Part shown: positions 41,893 to 51,067 of the stretch, in pieces
How the letters are laid out: every line of letters begins with the position of its first letter
Position numbering within the stretch: the stretch's first letter is position 1
Source of the DNA: Bacteroidales bacterium M3
GTDB taxonomy: Bacteria > Bacteroidota > Bacteroidia > Bacteroidales > Muribaculaceae
Reading direction: 5' to 3'
Length of the DNA stretch: 64,000 nucleotides
Assembly (NCBI GenBank): GCA_001689445.1
Contig: LUJN01000008.1
Coordinates: forward strand, 28,697 to 92,696
Program-made: the position numbers and the translations under genes
Notes under the pieces: generated by a model
What the model was told of the DNA's origin: nothing
The model's database searches: none
The model's input: only the letters and a program-made list of their open reading frames with translations

Positions 41893-43757
41893 TGACACTT
41901 GGCGAACTGACAGCAGAAAACGAGCGGCGCAACCGCGAACTATACCGTCCTTACGACCCGCTACGCGGCATAGGGTGCACGGGTGAACGCGTGCGCTGCC
42001 CCTCCCCCTACAACGAGGAGCGGGCATTTATACCGTCAGCCATGACAACCGATCCCGATTTCGGCAAGGTCGCGTCACGTATACAATGGCAAAGGCTGCG
42101 TTTCCGCCACGACTTCGAGTATTGGGCGGCGACATGCGTGAAGATACGCCACAAGACGCGCGGCGTGGAGGTGCCATTCGTGCTCAATGCCCCGCAGCGG
42201 CGCGTGCTTGCGATGCTTGAGGATGACCGAACGGGGGGACGCCCCATCCGCCTCATCATGCTAAAGGCGCGGCAGTGGGGAGGCTCGACACTCGTGCAGA
42301 TGTACTTTGCATGGATACAGATAGTGCTGAGGCGCAACTGGCACTCGCTCATATGCGCGCAGGTCAAGGACACGGCGGCGACGATACGCGGGATGTATGC
42401 CGCGATGCTGCGTTCCTATCCCGAGGAACTGTGGGAGGAGGACGAGAAACCCCGATTCGCGGCGTTTGAGGGGGCGCAGAATACGCGGTTAATCGCCGGA
42501 CGCGGATGCCGCGTCACGCTCGGGTCGAGCGAAAACCATGACAGCGTGCGCGGTGCCGACTACTCGATGGCTCATCTGAGCGAGGTGGCGTTCTGGTGTG
42601 ACAGCACACGCCGCTCGCCCGAGGACTTCATCCGCGCCATAGCCGGTTCCGTACCTCTGGAGCCGCTCACGGCGGTCGTGATGGAATCCACCGCCAACGG
42701 TGTCGGATCTTATTTCCACACCGAGTGGCTGCGCGCCAAGGGGGACGAAAGCGACAAGCGGCCTGTATTCGTGCCGTGGTGGGAGATTGAGATCTACCGC
42801 CTCACCGTTGATGACCCGTGGGCGGTGTGGCAGTCGATGACATCTTATGAGCGGACGCTGTGGGAGCGCGGACTGACCCTCGAGATGATAGCATGGTATC
42901 ATGCCAAGCGACGGGAGACGCAGACCGATGCCATGATGCAGGCCGAATACCCGACTGACGACACAGAAGCATTCATCAACTCGGGCAGCGGCGTGTTTGA
43001 CCACACCCTCGTCGACCGTCTGCGTCTCGGATGCCTGGAGCCGATAGCCCGTGGTGAGCCGGCAGAGAGCACCGACAGCCGTGGACGCCACAGGATACAC
43101 CTTGCAGAGGACCAGACAGGCTGCATGAAGATATGGAAATATCCCGTGGCGGCCAATCCCAGGATGCGTGACCGCTATGTGGTGGCCGTCGACATCGGGG
43201 GACGCTCGCAGCAGAGCGACTATTCGGTCATCGCTGTTTTTGACCGCGGGACATCCGGGGACGACCTCCCCGAGGTGGTGGCCCAGTGGCGAGGACACAT
43301 CGACCACGACATCCTCGCACGTAAGGCCGGGATGATTGCACGATGGTATCATGAGGCGTTGCTGGTCGTGGAGAGCAACACGTGGGAGAGCGATAGCGAC
43401 GGGGCCTACATACTCTCTGACCTCAACCGCACCTACCCTAACCTATACGTGCGCCGCCACGAGGAGACATCCCGCATGGGTCTCGACCCACGCCCGGGGT
43501 TTCACACCAACCGCTCGACCAAGCGCATGGCCATCGACCGGTTGATAGCGTGCGTCAGGGAGGGGCTGTACATCGAGCGCGACCGCCTGGCATGCAACGA
43601 GCTGTGCACTTACGAGCAACTGCCCAACGGGAGCTACGCGGCACGGCGCGGTCATCACGACGACATACTGATGACCCGTGCCATCGCACTGCTCGTCATC
43701 AGCCGGTTGCCCCCGCCCGACTGCGGCAGCCTGGAGGATGCCCGATACAAATGGTAA
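41889..43757 (+). CDS. Terminase large subunit-like ATPase/nuclease
   Basis: 622 residues with the two domains of a phage TerL packaging motor. ATPase: the Walker A-like LKARQWGGST (about 124-133) and Walker B DYSMAHLSEVAFW (224-236, Glu232), and the coupling motif region MESTANGVGS. RNase H-like nuclease: VVAVDIGGRS (Asp435), VVESNTWE (Glu495) and HHDDILMTRA (Asp591/592) supply the full acidic triad. All catalytic positions are intact. The gene is coupled by overlap to the 817-residue protein, yet no portal, capsid, tail, integrase or lysis gene is present on either side. Either a prophage remnant under selection or a domesticated module. Confidence 0.85.
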   Translation: MMTLGELTAENERRNRELYRPYDPLRGIGCTGERVRCPSPYNEERAFIPSAMTTDPDFGKVASRIQWQRLRFRHDFEYWAATCVKIRHKTRGVEVPFVLNAPQRRVLAMLEDDRTGGRPIRLIMLKARQWGGSTLVQMYFAWIQIVLRRNWHSLICAQVKDTAATIRGMYAAMLRSYPEELWEEDEKPRFAAFEGAQNTRLIAGRGCRVTLGSSENHDSVRGADYSMAHLSEVAFWCDSTRRSPEDFIRAIAGSVPLEPLTAVVMESTANGVGSYFHTEWLRAKGDESDKRPVFVPWWEIEIYRLTVDDPWAVWQSMTSYERTLWERGLTLEMIAWYHAKRRETQTDAMMQAEYPTDDTEAFINSGSGVFDHTLVDRLRLGCLEPIARGEPAESTDSRGRHRIHLAEDQTGCMKIWKYPVAANPRMRDRYVVAVDIGGRSQQSDYSVIAVFDRGTSGDDLPEVVAQWRGHIDHDILARKAGMIARWYHEALLVVESNTWESDSDGAYILSDLNRTYPNLYVRRHEETSRMGLDPRPGFHTNRSTKRMAIDRLIACVREGLYIERDRLACNELCTYEQLPNGSYAARRGHHDDILMTRAIALLVISRLPPPDCGSLEDARYKW

Positions 43758-43766
43758 TCCTTTGCA

Positions 43767-43845
43767 AGTTCAAAATTCAAAGTGCAAAGTTCATAGTTTT
43801 CATTCATACAACTGTGAACTCTGCACTTTGAACTTTGAACTTATT
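43767..43845. terminator. Bidirectional terminator made of AAAGTGC repeats
   Basis: AAGTTCAAAATTCAAAGTGC on the left pairs with GCACTTTGAACTTTGAACTT on the right over ~27 bp with few mismatches. It lies between the convergent terminase-like gene and xseB and belongs to the repeat family also seen at 19482, 46098 and 61875. Confidence 0.6.
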
Positions 43846-44065
43846 CAAGCGTTGCGAGTATCTGGCGTAGCTCCTCGTCGGTGGCGGTGAGACGCGAGCG
43901 GCACTCGGTGATAAGCTCGGCGGCACGGCGCGTACAGGCCGACAGGCGGTCAATATCCACGTCGTCCGACTGCATCATCCTGACGATGCGCTCCAATTGG
44001 GTGATTGCCTGGGTATAGGTGAGGTCCTTGACTGGGGTTGAGGTTATATTTTCGGTCGTTTCCAT
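43841..44065 (-). CDS. xseB: Exodeoxyribonuclease VII small subunit
   Basis: 74 residues, the usual length. LTYTQAITQLERIVRMMQSDDVDIDRLSACTRRAAELITECRSRL is the XseB coiled-coil signature (Ea...Le.Iv..le....ldesl). It binds XseA to form the nuclease that degrades single-stranded DNA into short oligonucleotides. It lies 13 bp after xseA in the same direction. Confidence 0.95.
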   Translation of the reverse strand: METTENITSTPVKDLTYTQAITQLERIVRMMQSDDVDIDRLSACTRRAAELITECRSRLTATDEELRQILATLE

Positions 44066-44078
44066 TATTCAGGGATGT

Positions 44079-45395
44079 TTATGATTGGTGTGTGGCGGCT
44101 ACCACCGATATTATCGAGCCGTCGGCAGTGACCGTCTCTATGGTGTCGCCATTGGCGACGTCGGCGGCACGGCGCAGTGTGACACCGTTGTGGCGCGTCA
44201 GGGTAAAGCCGCGACGCAGCACCGACGCCGGCGAAAGCGCCTCGACCATTGCAGCGAGCGAGTCGAGGCGCGTCACGGCACGCCGCGTGACCTCACGCGA
44301 TGCGGAGTCGAGTGTCGAGGCTATATGGTCGAGCACCATCAGGCGTGGCCGTATATGCCGCGACGGAAGCTGCGCCACAACGGGCAGAGTAAGGTCAAGA
44401 CGCATACGCGCACGCTCCAGAGCGGCGAGCGGCAACGTCGGCAACAACGCCTCATACTGGGCAAGCTGCATTCTCATGCCCCCCACCCTTTCGGAGACGG
44501 CACGATGGAGGTCGGCGGCAAGACGCGACAGGTGCTCAAGGGCGGCATTGCCGCGTGCGATAAGCCACTCCGCAGCAGCGGTCGGGGTCTTGACACGCAT
44601 ATTGGCCACATAGTCGAGCACCGTGATATCCCGTTCATGCCCTATGCCGATGATGACAGGCAGCGGAAACTGGGCTATGTTGGCGGCGAGATTGTAATCG
44701 TCAAATGCCATGAGGTCGCTCGTCGCCCCGCCCCCACGTATTATCACGACGCAGTCCCACTCCTCCTGCACGGCAGCAATCATGTCGAGAGCGGAGATGA
44801 TGGCGGCAGGAGTCCGCTCCCCCTGCATCACGGCGGGAAACAGGCGCGTGGTGAAACGCAGCCGCGCGGGGTTGTTGTAGAGCTGGTGGAGGAAGTCGCC
44901 ATATCCGGCTGCCCCGGGGGCGGAGATAATGGCAATACGGCTTGGAACATCGGGCCACGGCAGCTGCCTGTTGGCCTCGAGGATTCCTTCGGCCTGCAGT
45001 TTGAGCAATATCTCGCGGCGGCGCCGCATGAGGTCGCCCATCGTGTACTCGGGATTGACAGCCGTGATATTTAGCGAAAGCCCGAATACAGGATGCATCT
45101 GGGCCGACACGCGCAACATGACCTTGATACCCGTGGCAAAACGCTGCCCCGTGACGGCAAGGAACTCCGTGGCGACACGCGAATGTACGTTGGCCCACAT
45201 CGTGGCGCGTGCCCGCGCCACCGACTGCCCCGTGGCAGGGTCTTTCTGCAACAGCTCCATGTAGCAGTGACCGCCACGCACGGCGACATCGCTCAACTCG
45301 GCTGTAATCCATATCCCCTGGGTGGAGGGTACCATGACAAGCGTGCCAACACGCCTCATCAGGTCAAGCAGGGTTATCGGCGAGTCGAGTGTCAT
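44079..45395 (-). CDS. xseA: Exodeoxyribonuclease VII large subunit
   Basis: Single-strand exonuclease subunit acting in repair and recombination. 438 residues: an OB-fold DNA-binding domain (WITAELSDVAVRGGHCYMELLQKD), then the catalytic domain (PSRIAIISAPGAAGYGDFLHQL, VVIIRGGGATSDLMAFDDYNLA, PVIIGIGHERDITVLDYVANMRVKTPTAAAEWLI), a coiled-coil and the C-terminal LRRGFTLTRHNG segment. The ORF is open to 45425, but ATG at 45395 overlaps the upstream stop by 4 bp (ATGA) and suits the family start, so it is preferred. Operon order: DUF3256, xseA, xseB. Confidence 0.96.
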   Translation of the reverse strand: MTLDSPITLLDLMRRVGTLVMVPSTQGIWITAELSDVAVRGGHCYMELLQKDPATGQSVARARATMWANVHSRVATEFLAVTGQRFATGIKVMLRVSAQMHPVFGLSLNITAVNPEYTMGDLMRRRREILLKLQAEGILEANRQLPWPDVPSRIAIISAPGAAGYGDFLHQLYNNPARLRFTTRLFPAVMQGERTPAAIISALDMIAAVQEEWDCVVIIRGGGATSDLMAFDDYNLAANIAQFPLPVIIGIGHERDITVLDYVANMRVKTPTAAAEWLIARGNAALEHLSRLAADLHRAVSERVGGMRMQLAQYEALLPTLPLAALERARMRLDLTLPVVAQLPSRHIRPRLMVLDHIASTLDSASREVTRRAVTRLDSLAAMVEALSPASVLRRGFTLTRHNGVTLRRAADVANGDTIETVTADGSIISVVAATHQS

Positions 45396-46021
45396 TTCAG
45401 CGGCGACATGCGCTTGCCGTCCCAACGGTAGCGCAATGTAGGATGGAAATAGTCACCTACCGCCATGTCATCGTGGGAGATAAACGACGAGAGGTTGTTG
45501 GTGAGGGTCAACACTCGCGTAGCGGGGTCATACTCATAGCTGACAATCAGGAACGGCACCATAGCTTCAATCATGTCGGCCTGGGCGCGGCCCGCGTCAG
45601 TCATCCAGTCCTGCAACGTCGGCGCGGTGAAAACTCGCGACTTCACAGGTGTCCAGTCCTTGGTGTAGAACGACATGCGGCTGTCGCGTGCGGGCATCGC
45701 CACCGTCTCTATGACAGCTATAAGGGTGTCCTTGGCCTCAGGGAGCACGACAATCTGATAGGACGAGGCATCGGTCATCCTGAAACTCAGACTCTCGGGG
45801 GTAAGCCCAGTAATCTTTGAGGAGCCGCGAAGCACGTTGGACGACGCCGTGGAGGAGCCGCTGTTAAAGTAGTCTATCATGTCGAGCCTCGTAGTGTTGT
45901 CGAGAAGCGGGAACTGCGACGCGGGTGCCGAGGCAAATGCCTTGGATGCCGTCAACTGGGCCGACGCCGGCATGGCAGCCGCCACGGCCAGCAACAGGGA
46001 TAATATAAGGCGATGTATCAT
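45392..46021 (-). CDS. DUF3256-like exported protein
   Basis: 209 residues with a signal peptide (MIHRLILSLLLAVAAAMPASAQ). The block FPLLDNTTRLDMIDYFNSG, then SSYQIVVLPEAKDTLIAVIETV and DSRMSFYTKDWTPV, matches my memory of DUF3256 proteins of Bacteroidota, of unknown function. It is translationally coupled to xseA by a 4-bp overlap; the pairing of an exported protein with ExoVII is probably historical rather than functional. Confidence 0.8.
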   Translation of the reverse strand: MIHRLILSLLLAVAAAMPASAQLTASKAFASAPASQFPLLDNTTRLDMIDYFNSGSSTASSNVLRGSSKITGLTPESLSFRMTDASSYQIVVLPEAKDTLIAVIETVAMPARDSRMSFYTKDWTPVKSRVFTAPTLQDWMTDAGRAQADMIEAMVPFLIVSYEYDPATRVLTLTNNLSSFISHDDMAVGDYFHPTLRYRWDGKRMSPLK

Positions 46022-46097
46022 ATTTTGCTGATTATCAAATTATAAGTTATTTACAAGCTTTATAAGTCCAATAGGTCAAATAAGCCTTTTAGGTCCT

Positions 46098-46136
46098 ATA
46101 ACTCTGACCTGTGCACTTTGACCTGTGCACTACTTT
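46098..46136. repeat. Short AAAGTGC/GGTC repeat tract
   Basis: CTGACCTGTGCACTTTGACCTGTGCAC, a short member of the AAAGTGC family, preceded at 46055-46090 by a degenerate AATAGGTCAAATAAGCC tract that also occurs beside both GC-rich repeats. It runs into the 3' end of the helicase gene. Confidence 0.45.
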
Positions 46137-47911
46137 GAGCGTTTGCGGGAGCCGCCTTTCTTGGAGCCGCCTTTGCCCTTGCGGGAAAACTGTGCGTAAG
46201 GCATCTCGCCATCAGCGTCGGCATGCGGCTCCTTGCGGCGCGACAGCCGGGCATAATCCTTGTCGGGGTCGGCTATCTCGGCATATATGCGCTTGCCAAC
46301 AAAGTCGAGGCCCTTCAAACCCTCGACCACGCGGCGCGCATCACCTTTCTTGACGTCAAACAGCGAATACTTCGGCAGCAGGTCGATACGCCCCACGTCG
46401 ACACGCGCCCCGGGCAGCTGGTGGTTGAGTATGTCGATGAGGTTTCCGGCAAAGAAGCCGTCATTCTTGCCGAGATTGACATATATGCGCGCCATGCCGC
46501 GCTCGGCGGTACGACGGTCTTTCTCGGCATCGGTCAACGGCTTTCGCTGTTCCTTCTCTTTCTTCTCCTTGCGGGGCTTCTCGTCGATGAAGTCGATGGT
46601 CGGAGCATCCTTGTAGTAGTCGAGCAGGCGGTTGAACTCCATGGAGAACACTCGCTTGAGCAAATCCTCCTCCGAGAGCCACCCGAGTTTACGCGACACG
46701 CCGGGGAGATACTTTGCAATCTCCTCCTCGTCGACCTGCACACGCTCTATGCGGTCGGCAAGGTTGTAGAGCTGCTTCTCGATGATGTGGCGCGGCGAGG
46801 GGACATCCTCGCGCTGGAATGTCTTGCCGATCTTCTTCTCAATCTCGCGTAGCTTGGCACGCTCGCGGGAGTGGATGATGGCTATCGAGACGCCGGTCTT
46901 TCCGGCGCGCCCTGTACGGCCCGAGCGGTGGGTGTAAGTGGCGATATCATCGGGCAACCCATAATTTATGACGTGGGTCAGGTCGTTGACATCGAGGCCA
47001 CGGGCGGCGACATCGGTGGCGACAAGGAGGGTTATCACGCGGTCGCGAAACTTCTTCATCACCACGTCGCGCTGTGCCTGCGACAGTTCCCCGTGGAGCG
47101 AGTCGGCGTTGTAGCCGTCGCGTATCAGGTTGTCGGCCACCTCCTGCGTCTCACGGCGGGTGCGGCAGAAGATTATGCCGTATATGTTGGGGTTGTCATC
47201 GGCTACACGCTTCAGGGCGAGGTACTTGTCCTTGGCATGTACCATGTAATAGACATGGCGCACATTCTCGGCCCCAGTGTTGCGCGTTCCGACGACAAAC
47301 TCGACCGGGTCTTTCATATAACGCTTGGCGATGCGTGATATTTCAGTCGGCATAGTGGCCGAGAAAAGCAGCATCTTGCGGTTGTCGGGGACATGGGCGA
47401 GAATGTCGTTGATGGAGTCGAGGAAGCCCATGTTGAGCATTTCGTCGGCCTCATCAAGTATCACCGTGTGCACGTCGTCGAGCTTGACGACACCACGGTT
47501 TATCAGGTCAATGAGACGCCCGGGGGTGGCGACGATGACCTGCACCCCCTTCTTGAGGGCGCGTATCTGGCTCTCGATGCTCGACCCGCCATAAACGGGA
47601 AGCACCGACATATGAGGCATATATTTTGAAAAATCGGCGAGGTCGCTTGCTATCTGGAGACACAGCTCGCGGGTGGGCGACAGTATGAGCGCCTGGGGGA
47701 CACGGCGCGAGATGTCGATGCGCTGCAATACCGGCAACCCGAATGCCGCCGTCTTGCCCGTGCCTGTCTGCGCGAGAGCCACCACATCGCCATCCTCATG
47801 GAGCAGGTGGGGTATCACTTTCTCCTGCACCGGCATCGGCATCTCAAAACCCAACTCGTGGATGGCACGCAGCAACGGCTCGCTCACACCCAATTCTTCA
47901 AATGTCTTCAT
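46130..47911 (-). CDS. DEAD-box RNA helicase (DeaD/CsdA-like)
   Basis: 593 residues. All motifs are canonical: Q-motif (FEMPMPVQEKVIP), AQTGTGKT, SPTRELC, TPGRL, DEADEML, SAT, IIFCRTR, VATDVAARGLDV and HRSGRTGRAGK. After the core there is a helical region, then a DbpA-type RNA-binding domain (MARIYVNLGKNDGFFAGNLIDIL... to KRIYAEIA, about 465-550) and a basic Lys/Gly/Ser tail. This is the DeaD/CsdA plan; such helicases aid ribosome assembly and cold adaptation. It is the second helicase with this domain in the window and, unlike the first, keeps DEAD. Own promoter. Confidence 0.95.
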   Translation of the reverse strand: MKTFEELGVSEPLLRAIHELGFEMPMPVQEKVIPHLLHEDGDVVALAQTGTGKTAAFGLPVLQRIDISRRVPQALILSPTRELCLQIASDLADFSKYMPHMSVLPVYGGSSIESQIRALKKGVQVIVATPGRLIDLINRGVVKLDDVHTVILDEADEMLNMGFLDSINDILAHVPDNRKMLLFSATMPTEISRIAKRYMKDPVEFVVGTRNTGAENVRHVYYMVHAKDKYLALKRVADDNPNIYGIIFCRTRRETQEVADNLIRDGYNADSLHGELSQAQRDVVMKKFRDRVITLLVATDVAARGLDVNDLTHVINYGLPDDIATYTHRSGRTGRAGKTGVSIAIIHSRERAKLREIEKKIGKTFQREDVPSPRHIIEKQLYNLADRIERVQVDEEEIAKYLPGVSRKLGWLSEEDLLKRVFSMEFNRLLDYYKDAPTIDFIDEKPRKEKKEKEQRKPLTDAEKDRRTAERGMARIYVNLGKNDGFFAGNLIDILNHQLPGARVDVGRIDLLPKYSLFDVKKGDARRVVEGLKGLDFVGKRIYAEIADPDKDYARLSRRKEPHADADGEMPYAQFSRKGKGGSKKGGSRKRSK

Positions 47912-47933
47912 TCCTAAAATTATGATTTATCTA

Positions 47934-47941
47934 CAAAGATA
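47934..47941 (-). promoter_or_regulatory. Promoter of the DeaD-like gene (TATCTTTG)
   Basis: Minus-strand TATCTTTG, 22 bp before the start. Confidence 0.7.
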
Positions 47942-48108
47942 CTATTTTATATGTTAGATAACGTCCGATTTGCCCCAAAAGTTACGTCATGACCCGCCGT
48001 CACCGTCCGTCACGGGGCATAATCATGTGTGTCAATAGCACAAATAATGACGTAATGTGCCATTGGTTAAGATTGTGTTAACGTCCGCGAGATAGCAAAA
48101 ACTTTCAC

Positions 48109-48116
48109 TATTTTTG
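48109..48116 (+). promoter_or_regulatory. Promoter of korDABC (TATTTTTG)
   Basis: TATTTTTG, 27 bp before the korD start; it drives the four-gene operon. Confidence 0.7.
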
Positions 48117-48143
48117 CACCCGTAAACAATCATAATATCCATT

Positions 48144-48371
48144 ATGGCTAAAGCTAAAGGAGCTGTTATTATCGACACGGAACGCTGCAAGGGATGTGAC
48201 CTCTGTGTGGTGGCGTGTCCCAAAGATGTGCTGAAACTGCAATCCAAGGAGGTCAACGACCGTGGATACCATTTTGCCTCGGCAATCGCCATGGAGGAGT
48301 GTATCGGGTGTGCCAATTGTGCGATGGTATGCCCCGACGGGTGTATCGAGGTCTACCGCGTGAATGTATGA
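48144..48371 (+). CDS. korD: 2-oxoacid:ferredoxin oxidoreductase, ferredoxin-like delta subunit
   Basis: 75 residues with two [4Fe-4S] motifs, CKGCDLCVVACP and CIGCANCAMVCP, the delta subunit of the 2-oxoglutarate (or branched-chain 2-oxoacid) oxidoreductase. It relays electrons from the TPP site to free ferredoxin. It is first in the operon with korA 49 bp downstream. Confidence 0.95.
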   Translation: MAKAKGAVIIDTERCKGCDLCVVACPKDVLKLQSKEVNDRGYHFASAIAMEECIGCANCAMVCPDGCIEVYRVNV

Positions 48372-48420
48372 CCTAAGAAATCCCAATTAACTTGATTACA
48401 AGACAGAAAGGATAGATATA

Positions 48421-49521
48421 ATGAATGAAGATGTGAGATTGATGAAGGGCAACGAGGCCATCGCCCATGCGGCTATCCGCTACGGGGTCGACGGCTACTT
48501 CGGCTACCCCATCACGCCGCAGTCGGAAATCCTGGAGACCCTCGAGGAGGAGATGCCATGGGAGACGACAGGCATGGTAGTGCTGCAGGCCGAGAGCGAG
48601 GTTGCCGCCATCAATATGGTATATGGAGGCGCAGCCACGGGAAAGGCGGTGATGACCTCATCGTCGTCGCCCGGCGTGAGCCTCAAGCAGGAGGGCATCT
48701 CCTATATCGCCGCCGGCTCGCTGCCGGCACTTATCGTCAACGTGATGCGCGGAGGTCCCGGTCTTGGCACCATCCACCCCTCGCAGGCCGACTATTTCCA
48801 GGCCACCAAGGGTGGAGGCCATGGCGACTACCGTCTTATCGTGCTCGCGCCGTCAACAGTGCAGGAGATGGCCGACTTTGTGGGAACGGGGTTTGACCTG
48901 GCGTTCAAGTACCGCAACCCGGTGATGATACTCGCCGACGGCATCGTGGGGCAGATGATGGAGAAGGTCGTGCTGCCGCCACAGCGTCCGCGCCGCACCG
49001 CCGAGCAGATTGCCGAGCAATGCCCGTGGGCTGTCACAGGCCGCGCACGGGGACGCAAGCCCAACGTGATGACGACGCTTGAACTCGATTCCTACGTCAT
49101 GGAGGAGGTCAACAACAAGCTGCAGGCCAAATACCGCGAGATAGAGCGTAACGAGGCCCGATGCGAGGAGTTTATGACCGATGACGCCGACTACCTGATT
49201 GTGGCATTCGGCTCGATGGCCCGAATATGCCGCAAGAGCATCGAGGAGGCCCGCGCACAGGGCGTAAAGATAGGGCTGCTGCGCCCCATCACCCTTTGGC
49301 CCTTCCCTTCCGAGGCTGTCAGGGAGCTGTCGCGCCGCGTAAAGGGTATGCTTGTCGTCGAGCTTAACGCCGGACAGATGATCGAGGACGTGAAGCTCGC
49401 CTGCGACCGTCCCGTGCCTGTCTACCACTTCGGCCGCCTCGGGGGCATAGTCCCCAATCCCGCCGAAGTGCTCGATGCGTTCTACAAGGACTTCCCATCT
49501 TCAAAACCTACTGAAAAATGA
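48421..49521 (+). CDS. korA: 2-oxoglutarate:ferredoxin oxidoreductase alpha subunit
   Basis: 366 residues. The catalytic pyrimidine-binding domain opens with LMKGNEAIAHAAIRYGVDGYFGYPITPQSE; then MTSSSSPGVSLKQEGISYIAAGSLPALIVNVMRGGPGLG, the family's central block, and the C-terminal domain with VVELNAGQMIEDV. It converts 2-oxoglutarate and CoA to succinyl-CoA, CO2 and reduced ferredoxin in the reductive or partial TCA cycle; VorB-type enzymes for branched-chain acids are close and cannot be excluded. Ends overlapping korB by 4 bp. Confidence 0.94.
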   Translation: MNEDVRLMKGNEAIAHAAIRYGVDGYFGYPITPQSEILETLEEEMPWETTGMVVLQAESEVAAINMVYGGAATGKAVMTSSSSPGVSLKQEGISYIAAGSLPALIVNVMRGGPGLGTIHPSQADYFQATKGGGHGDYRLIVLAPSTVQEMADFVGTGFDLAFKYRNPVMILADGIVGQMMEKVVLPPQRPRRTAEQIAEQCPWAVTGRARGRKPNVMTTLELDSYVMEEVNNKLQAKYREIERNEARCEEFMTDDADYLIVAFGSMARICRKSIEEARAQGVKIGLLRPITLWPFPSEAVRELSRRVKGMLVVELNAGQMIEDVKLACDRPVPVYHFGRLGGIVPNPAEVLDAFYKDFPSSKPTEK

Positions 49522-50315
49522 GCGACAGCAACTATATCATAAAACCAGAAAACCGTGTCTACGCCAAGCCCCGGCTTCTCAACGACAACAACATGCACTA
49601 CTGTCCGGGCTGTTCCCACGGAGTGGTGCACAAGCTCGTGGCCGAGGTGATAGACGAGATGGGTCTCGACAACTCGGCTGTGGGCGTCGCCCCGGTGGGC
49701 TGCGCGGTGTTTGCCTACAACTATGTCGACATCGACTGGATAGAGGCCGCCCACGGACGTGCCCCTGCGATAGCGACGGCGGTGAAGCGCCTCAACCCCG
49801 AGAACCTCGTGTTCACCTACCAGGGCGACGGCGACCTCGCGGCGATAGGCACATGCGAGACCATCCACGCCGCCAACCGTGGCGAGAACATCGCGATAAT
49901 ATTCATCAACAACGGCATCTACGGCATGACAGGCGGCCAGATGGCCCCAACCACCCTGGAAGGGATGAAGACCTCCACAACCCCCTACGGACGCCGCGCC
50001 GACCTCAACGGATATCCGCTGAAGATAAGCGACCTGCTCGTGCAACTCGACGGCACATGCTACGTGACGCGACAGTCGGTGCACACCCCGGCGTCTGTGC
50101 GCAAGACCAAGGCGGCCATACGCAAGGCGTTTGAAAATTCCCTCGCCGGGCGCGGCACTTCGATGGTGGAGATTGTCTCCACATGCCCCTCGGGGTGGAA
50201 GATGACACCCGCCGACGCCAACCGCTGGATGACCGAGAACATGTTTGCCAAATACCCCATGGGCGACCTCAAGGATACTACCAAGGAGGCCCCCGTAAAC
50301 CCCGTAAAGCAATGA
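49518..50315 (+). CDS. korB: 2-oxoglutarate:ferredoxin oxidoreductase beta subunit (TPP-binding)
   Basis: 265 residues. HYCPGCSHGVVHKLVAEV carries an iron-sulfur or structural CxxC, and the TPP/Mg motif is seen in YQGDGDLAAIGTCETIHAANRGENIAIIFINNGIYGMTGGQM. Works with korA as the catalytic pair. Coupled by ATGA overlaps to korA upstream and korC downstream. Confidence 0.95.
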   Translation: MSDSNYIIKPENRVYAKPRLLNDNNMHYCPGCSHGVVHKLVAEVIDEMGLDNSAVGVAPVGCAVFAYNYVDIDWIEAAHGRAPAIATAVKRLNPENLVFTYQGDGDLAAIGTCETIHAANRGENIAIIFINNGIYGMTGGQMAPTTLEGMKTSTTPYGRRADLNGYPLKISDLLVQLDGTCYVTRQSVHTPASVRKTKAAIRKAFENSLAGRGTSMVEIVSTCPSGWKMTPADANRWMTENMFAKYPMGDLKDTTKEAPVNPVKQ

Positions 50316-50851
50316 AAGAGGAGATAATTGTAGCCGGATTTGGTGGCCAGGGTGTACTGTCGATGGGCAAGATACTGGCCTATGCCGCCCTCATGGACGG
50401 CCTTGAGGTGACATGGATGCCATCCTACGGCCCGGAGCAGCGGGGCGGCACAGCCAACGTCACGGTCATCCTAAGCGACGAGCCGATAAGCTCGCCCGTG
50501 CTCGACACTTACGACACCGCCGTAATACTCAACCAGCAGAGCCTCGACCGATTCGAGTCAAAGGTCAAGCCGGGGGGCGTGCTCATATACGACTCCTACG
50601 GCATACACAAGCCCCCGACACGCACTGACATCACCATCCATCGCGTCGACGCGATGGAGGCGACATTTGACATGTCCTCCTCCAAGACCTACAACATGGT
50701 CGTGCTCGGCGCCTTGCTCCGCGTGAAGCCTGTTATCCCCGTGGAGGCCGTCAGCGCGGCCCTGCGCAAGACCCTCCCCGAGCGTCACCACCATCTCATC
50801 CCGATGAACGAGGAGGCCGTCAAGCGCGGCATGACCCTCATCAAGGAATAA
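50312..50851 (+). CDS. korC: 2-oxoglutarate:ferredoxin oxidoreductase gamma subunit
   Basis: 179 residues. EEIIVAGFGGQGVLSMGKILAYAAL and MPSYGPEQRGGTANVTVILSDEPI are the gamma-domain signatures (CoA-binding side). Start at 50312 overlaps the korB stop; the ORF runs upstream to 50183 but there it is a shadow of korB. Operon ends with a hairpin at 50872. Confidence 0.95.
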   Translation: MKEEIIVAGFGGQGVLSMGKILAYAALMDGLEVTWMPSYGPEQRGGTANVTVILSDEPISSPVLDTYDTAVILNQQSLDRFESKVKPGGVLIYDSYGIHKPPTRTDITIHRVDAMEATFDMSSSKTYNMVVLGALLRVKPVIPVEAVSAALRKTLPERHHHLIPMNEEAVKRGMTLIKE

Positions 50852-50871
50852 CCCTTCCCCCACCCCATACA

Positions 50872-50912
50872 CGAGAAGTGACAGTCCATACACTGCCACT
50901 TCTCGCTCATTT
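50872..50912 (+). terminator. Terminator of korDABC
   Basis: Stem CGAGAAGTG.CAGT / ACTG.CACTTCTCG (50872-50885, 50892-50905) with one internal mismatch, then CTCATTTTGG. Confidence 0.65.
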
Positions 50913-51021
50913 TGGCAGTTTATACACGACCACACCACATTTCGATTGCAACCATAGGAACGCTGCGTGTCCGCGACCGCAAAAATACTTTTACCCTATT
51001 CATCAACTGTAAATATTTCAC

Positions 51022-51029
51022 TATCTTTG
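51022..51029 (+). promoter_or_regulatory. Promoter of the alcohol dehydrogenase (TATCTTTG)
   Basis: TATCTTTG, 38 bp before the ATG at 51068. Confidence 0.7.
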
Positions 51030-51067
51030 CTCTTACAGCATTTTATGAGCAAATTTAACACGATATA

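Noticed and set aside
39439..43757. Complete prophage
   Set aside because: Only a terminase-like gene and one partner are present; no integrase, portal, capsid, tail or lysis gene and no att repeats seen.
50183..50311. N-terminal extension of KorC
   Set aside because: Shadow of korB; the 4-bp ATGA overlap fixes the start at 50312.
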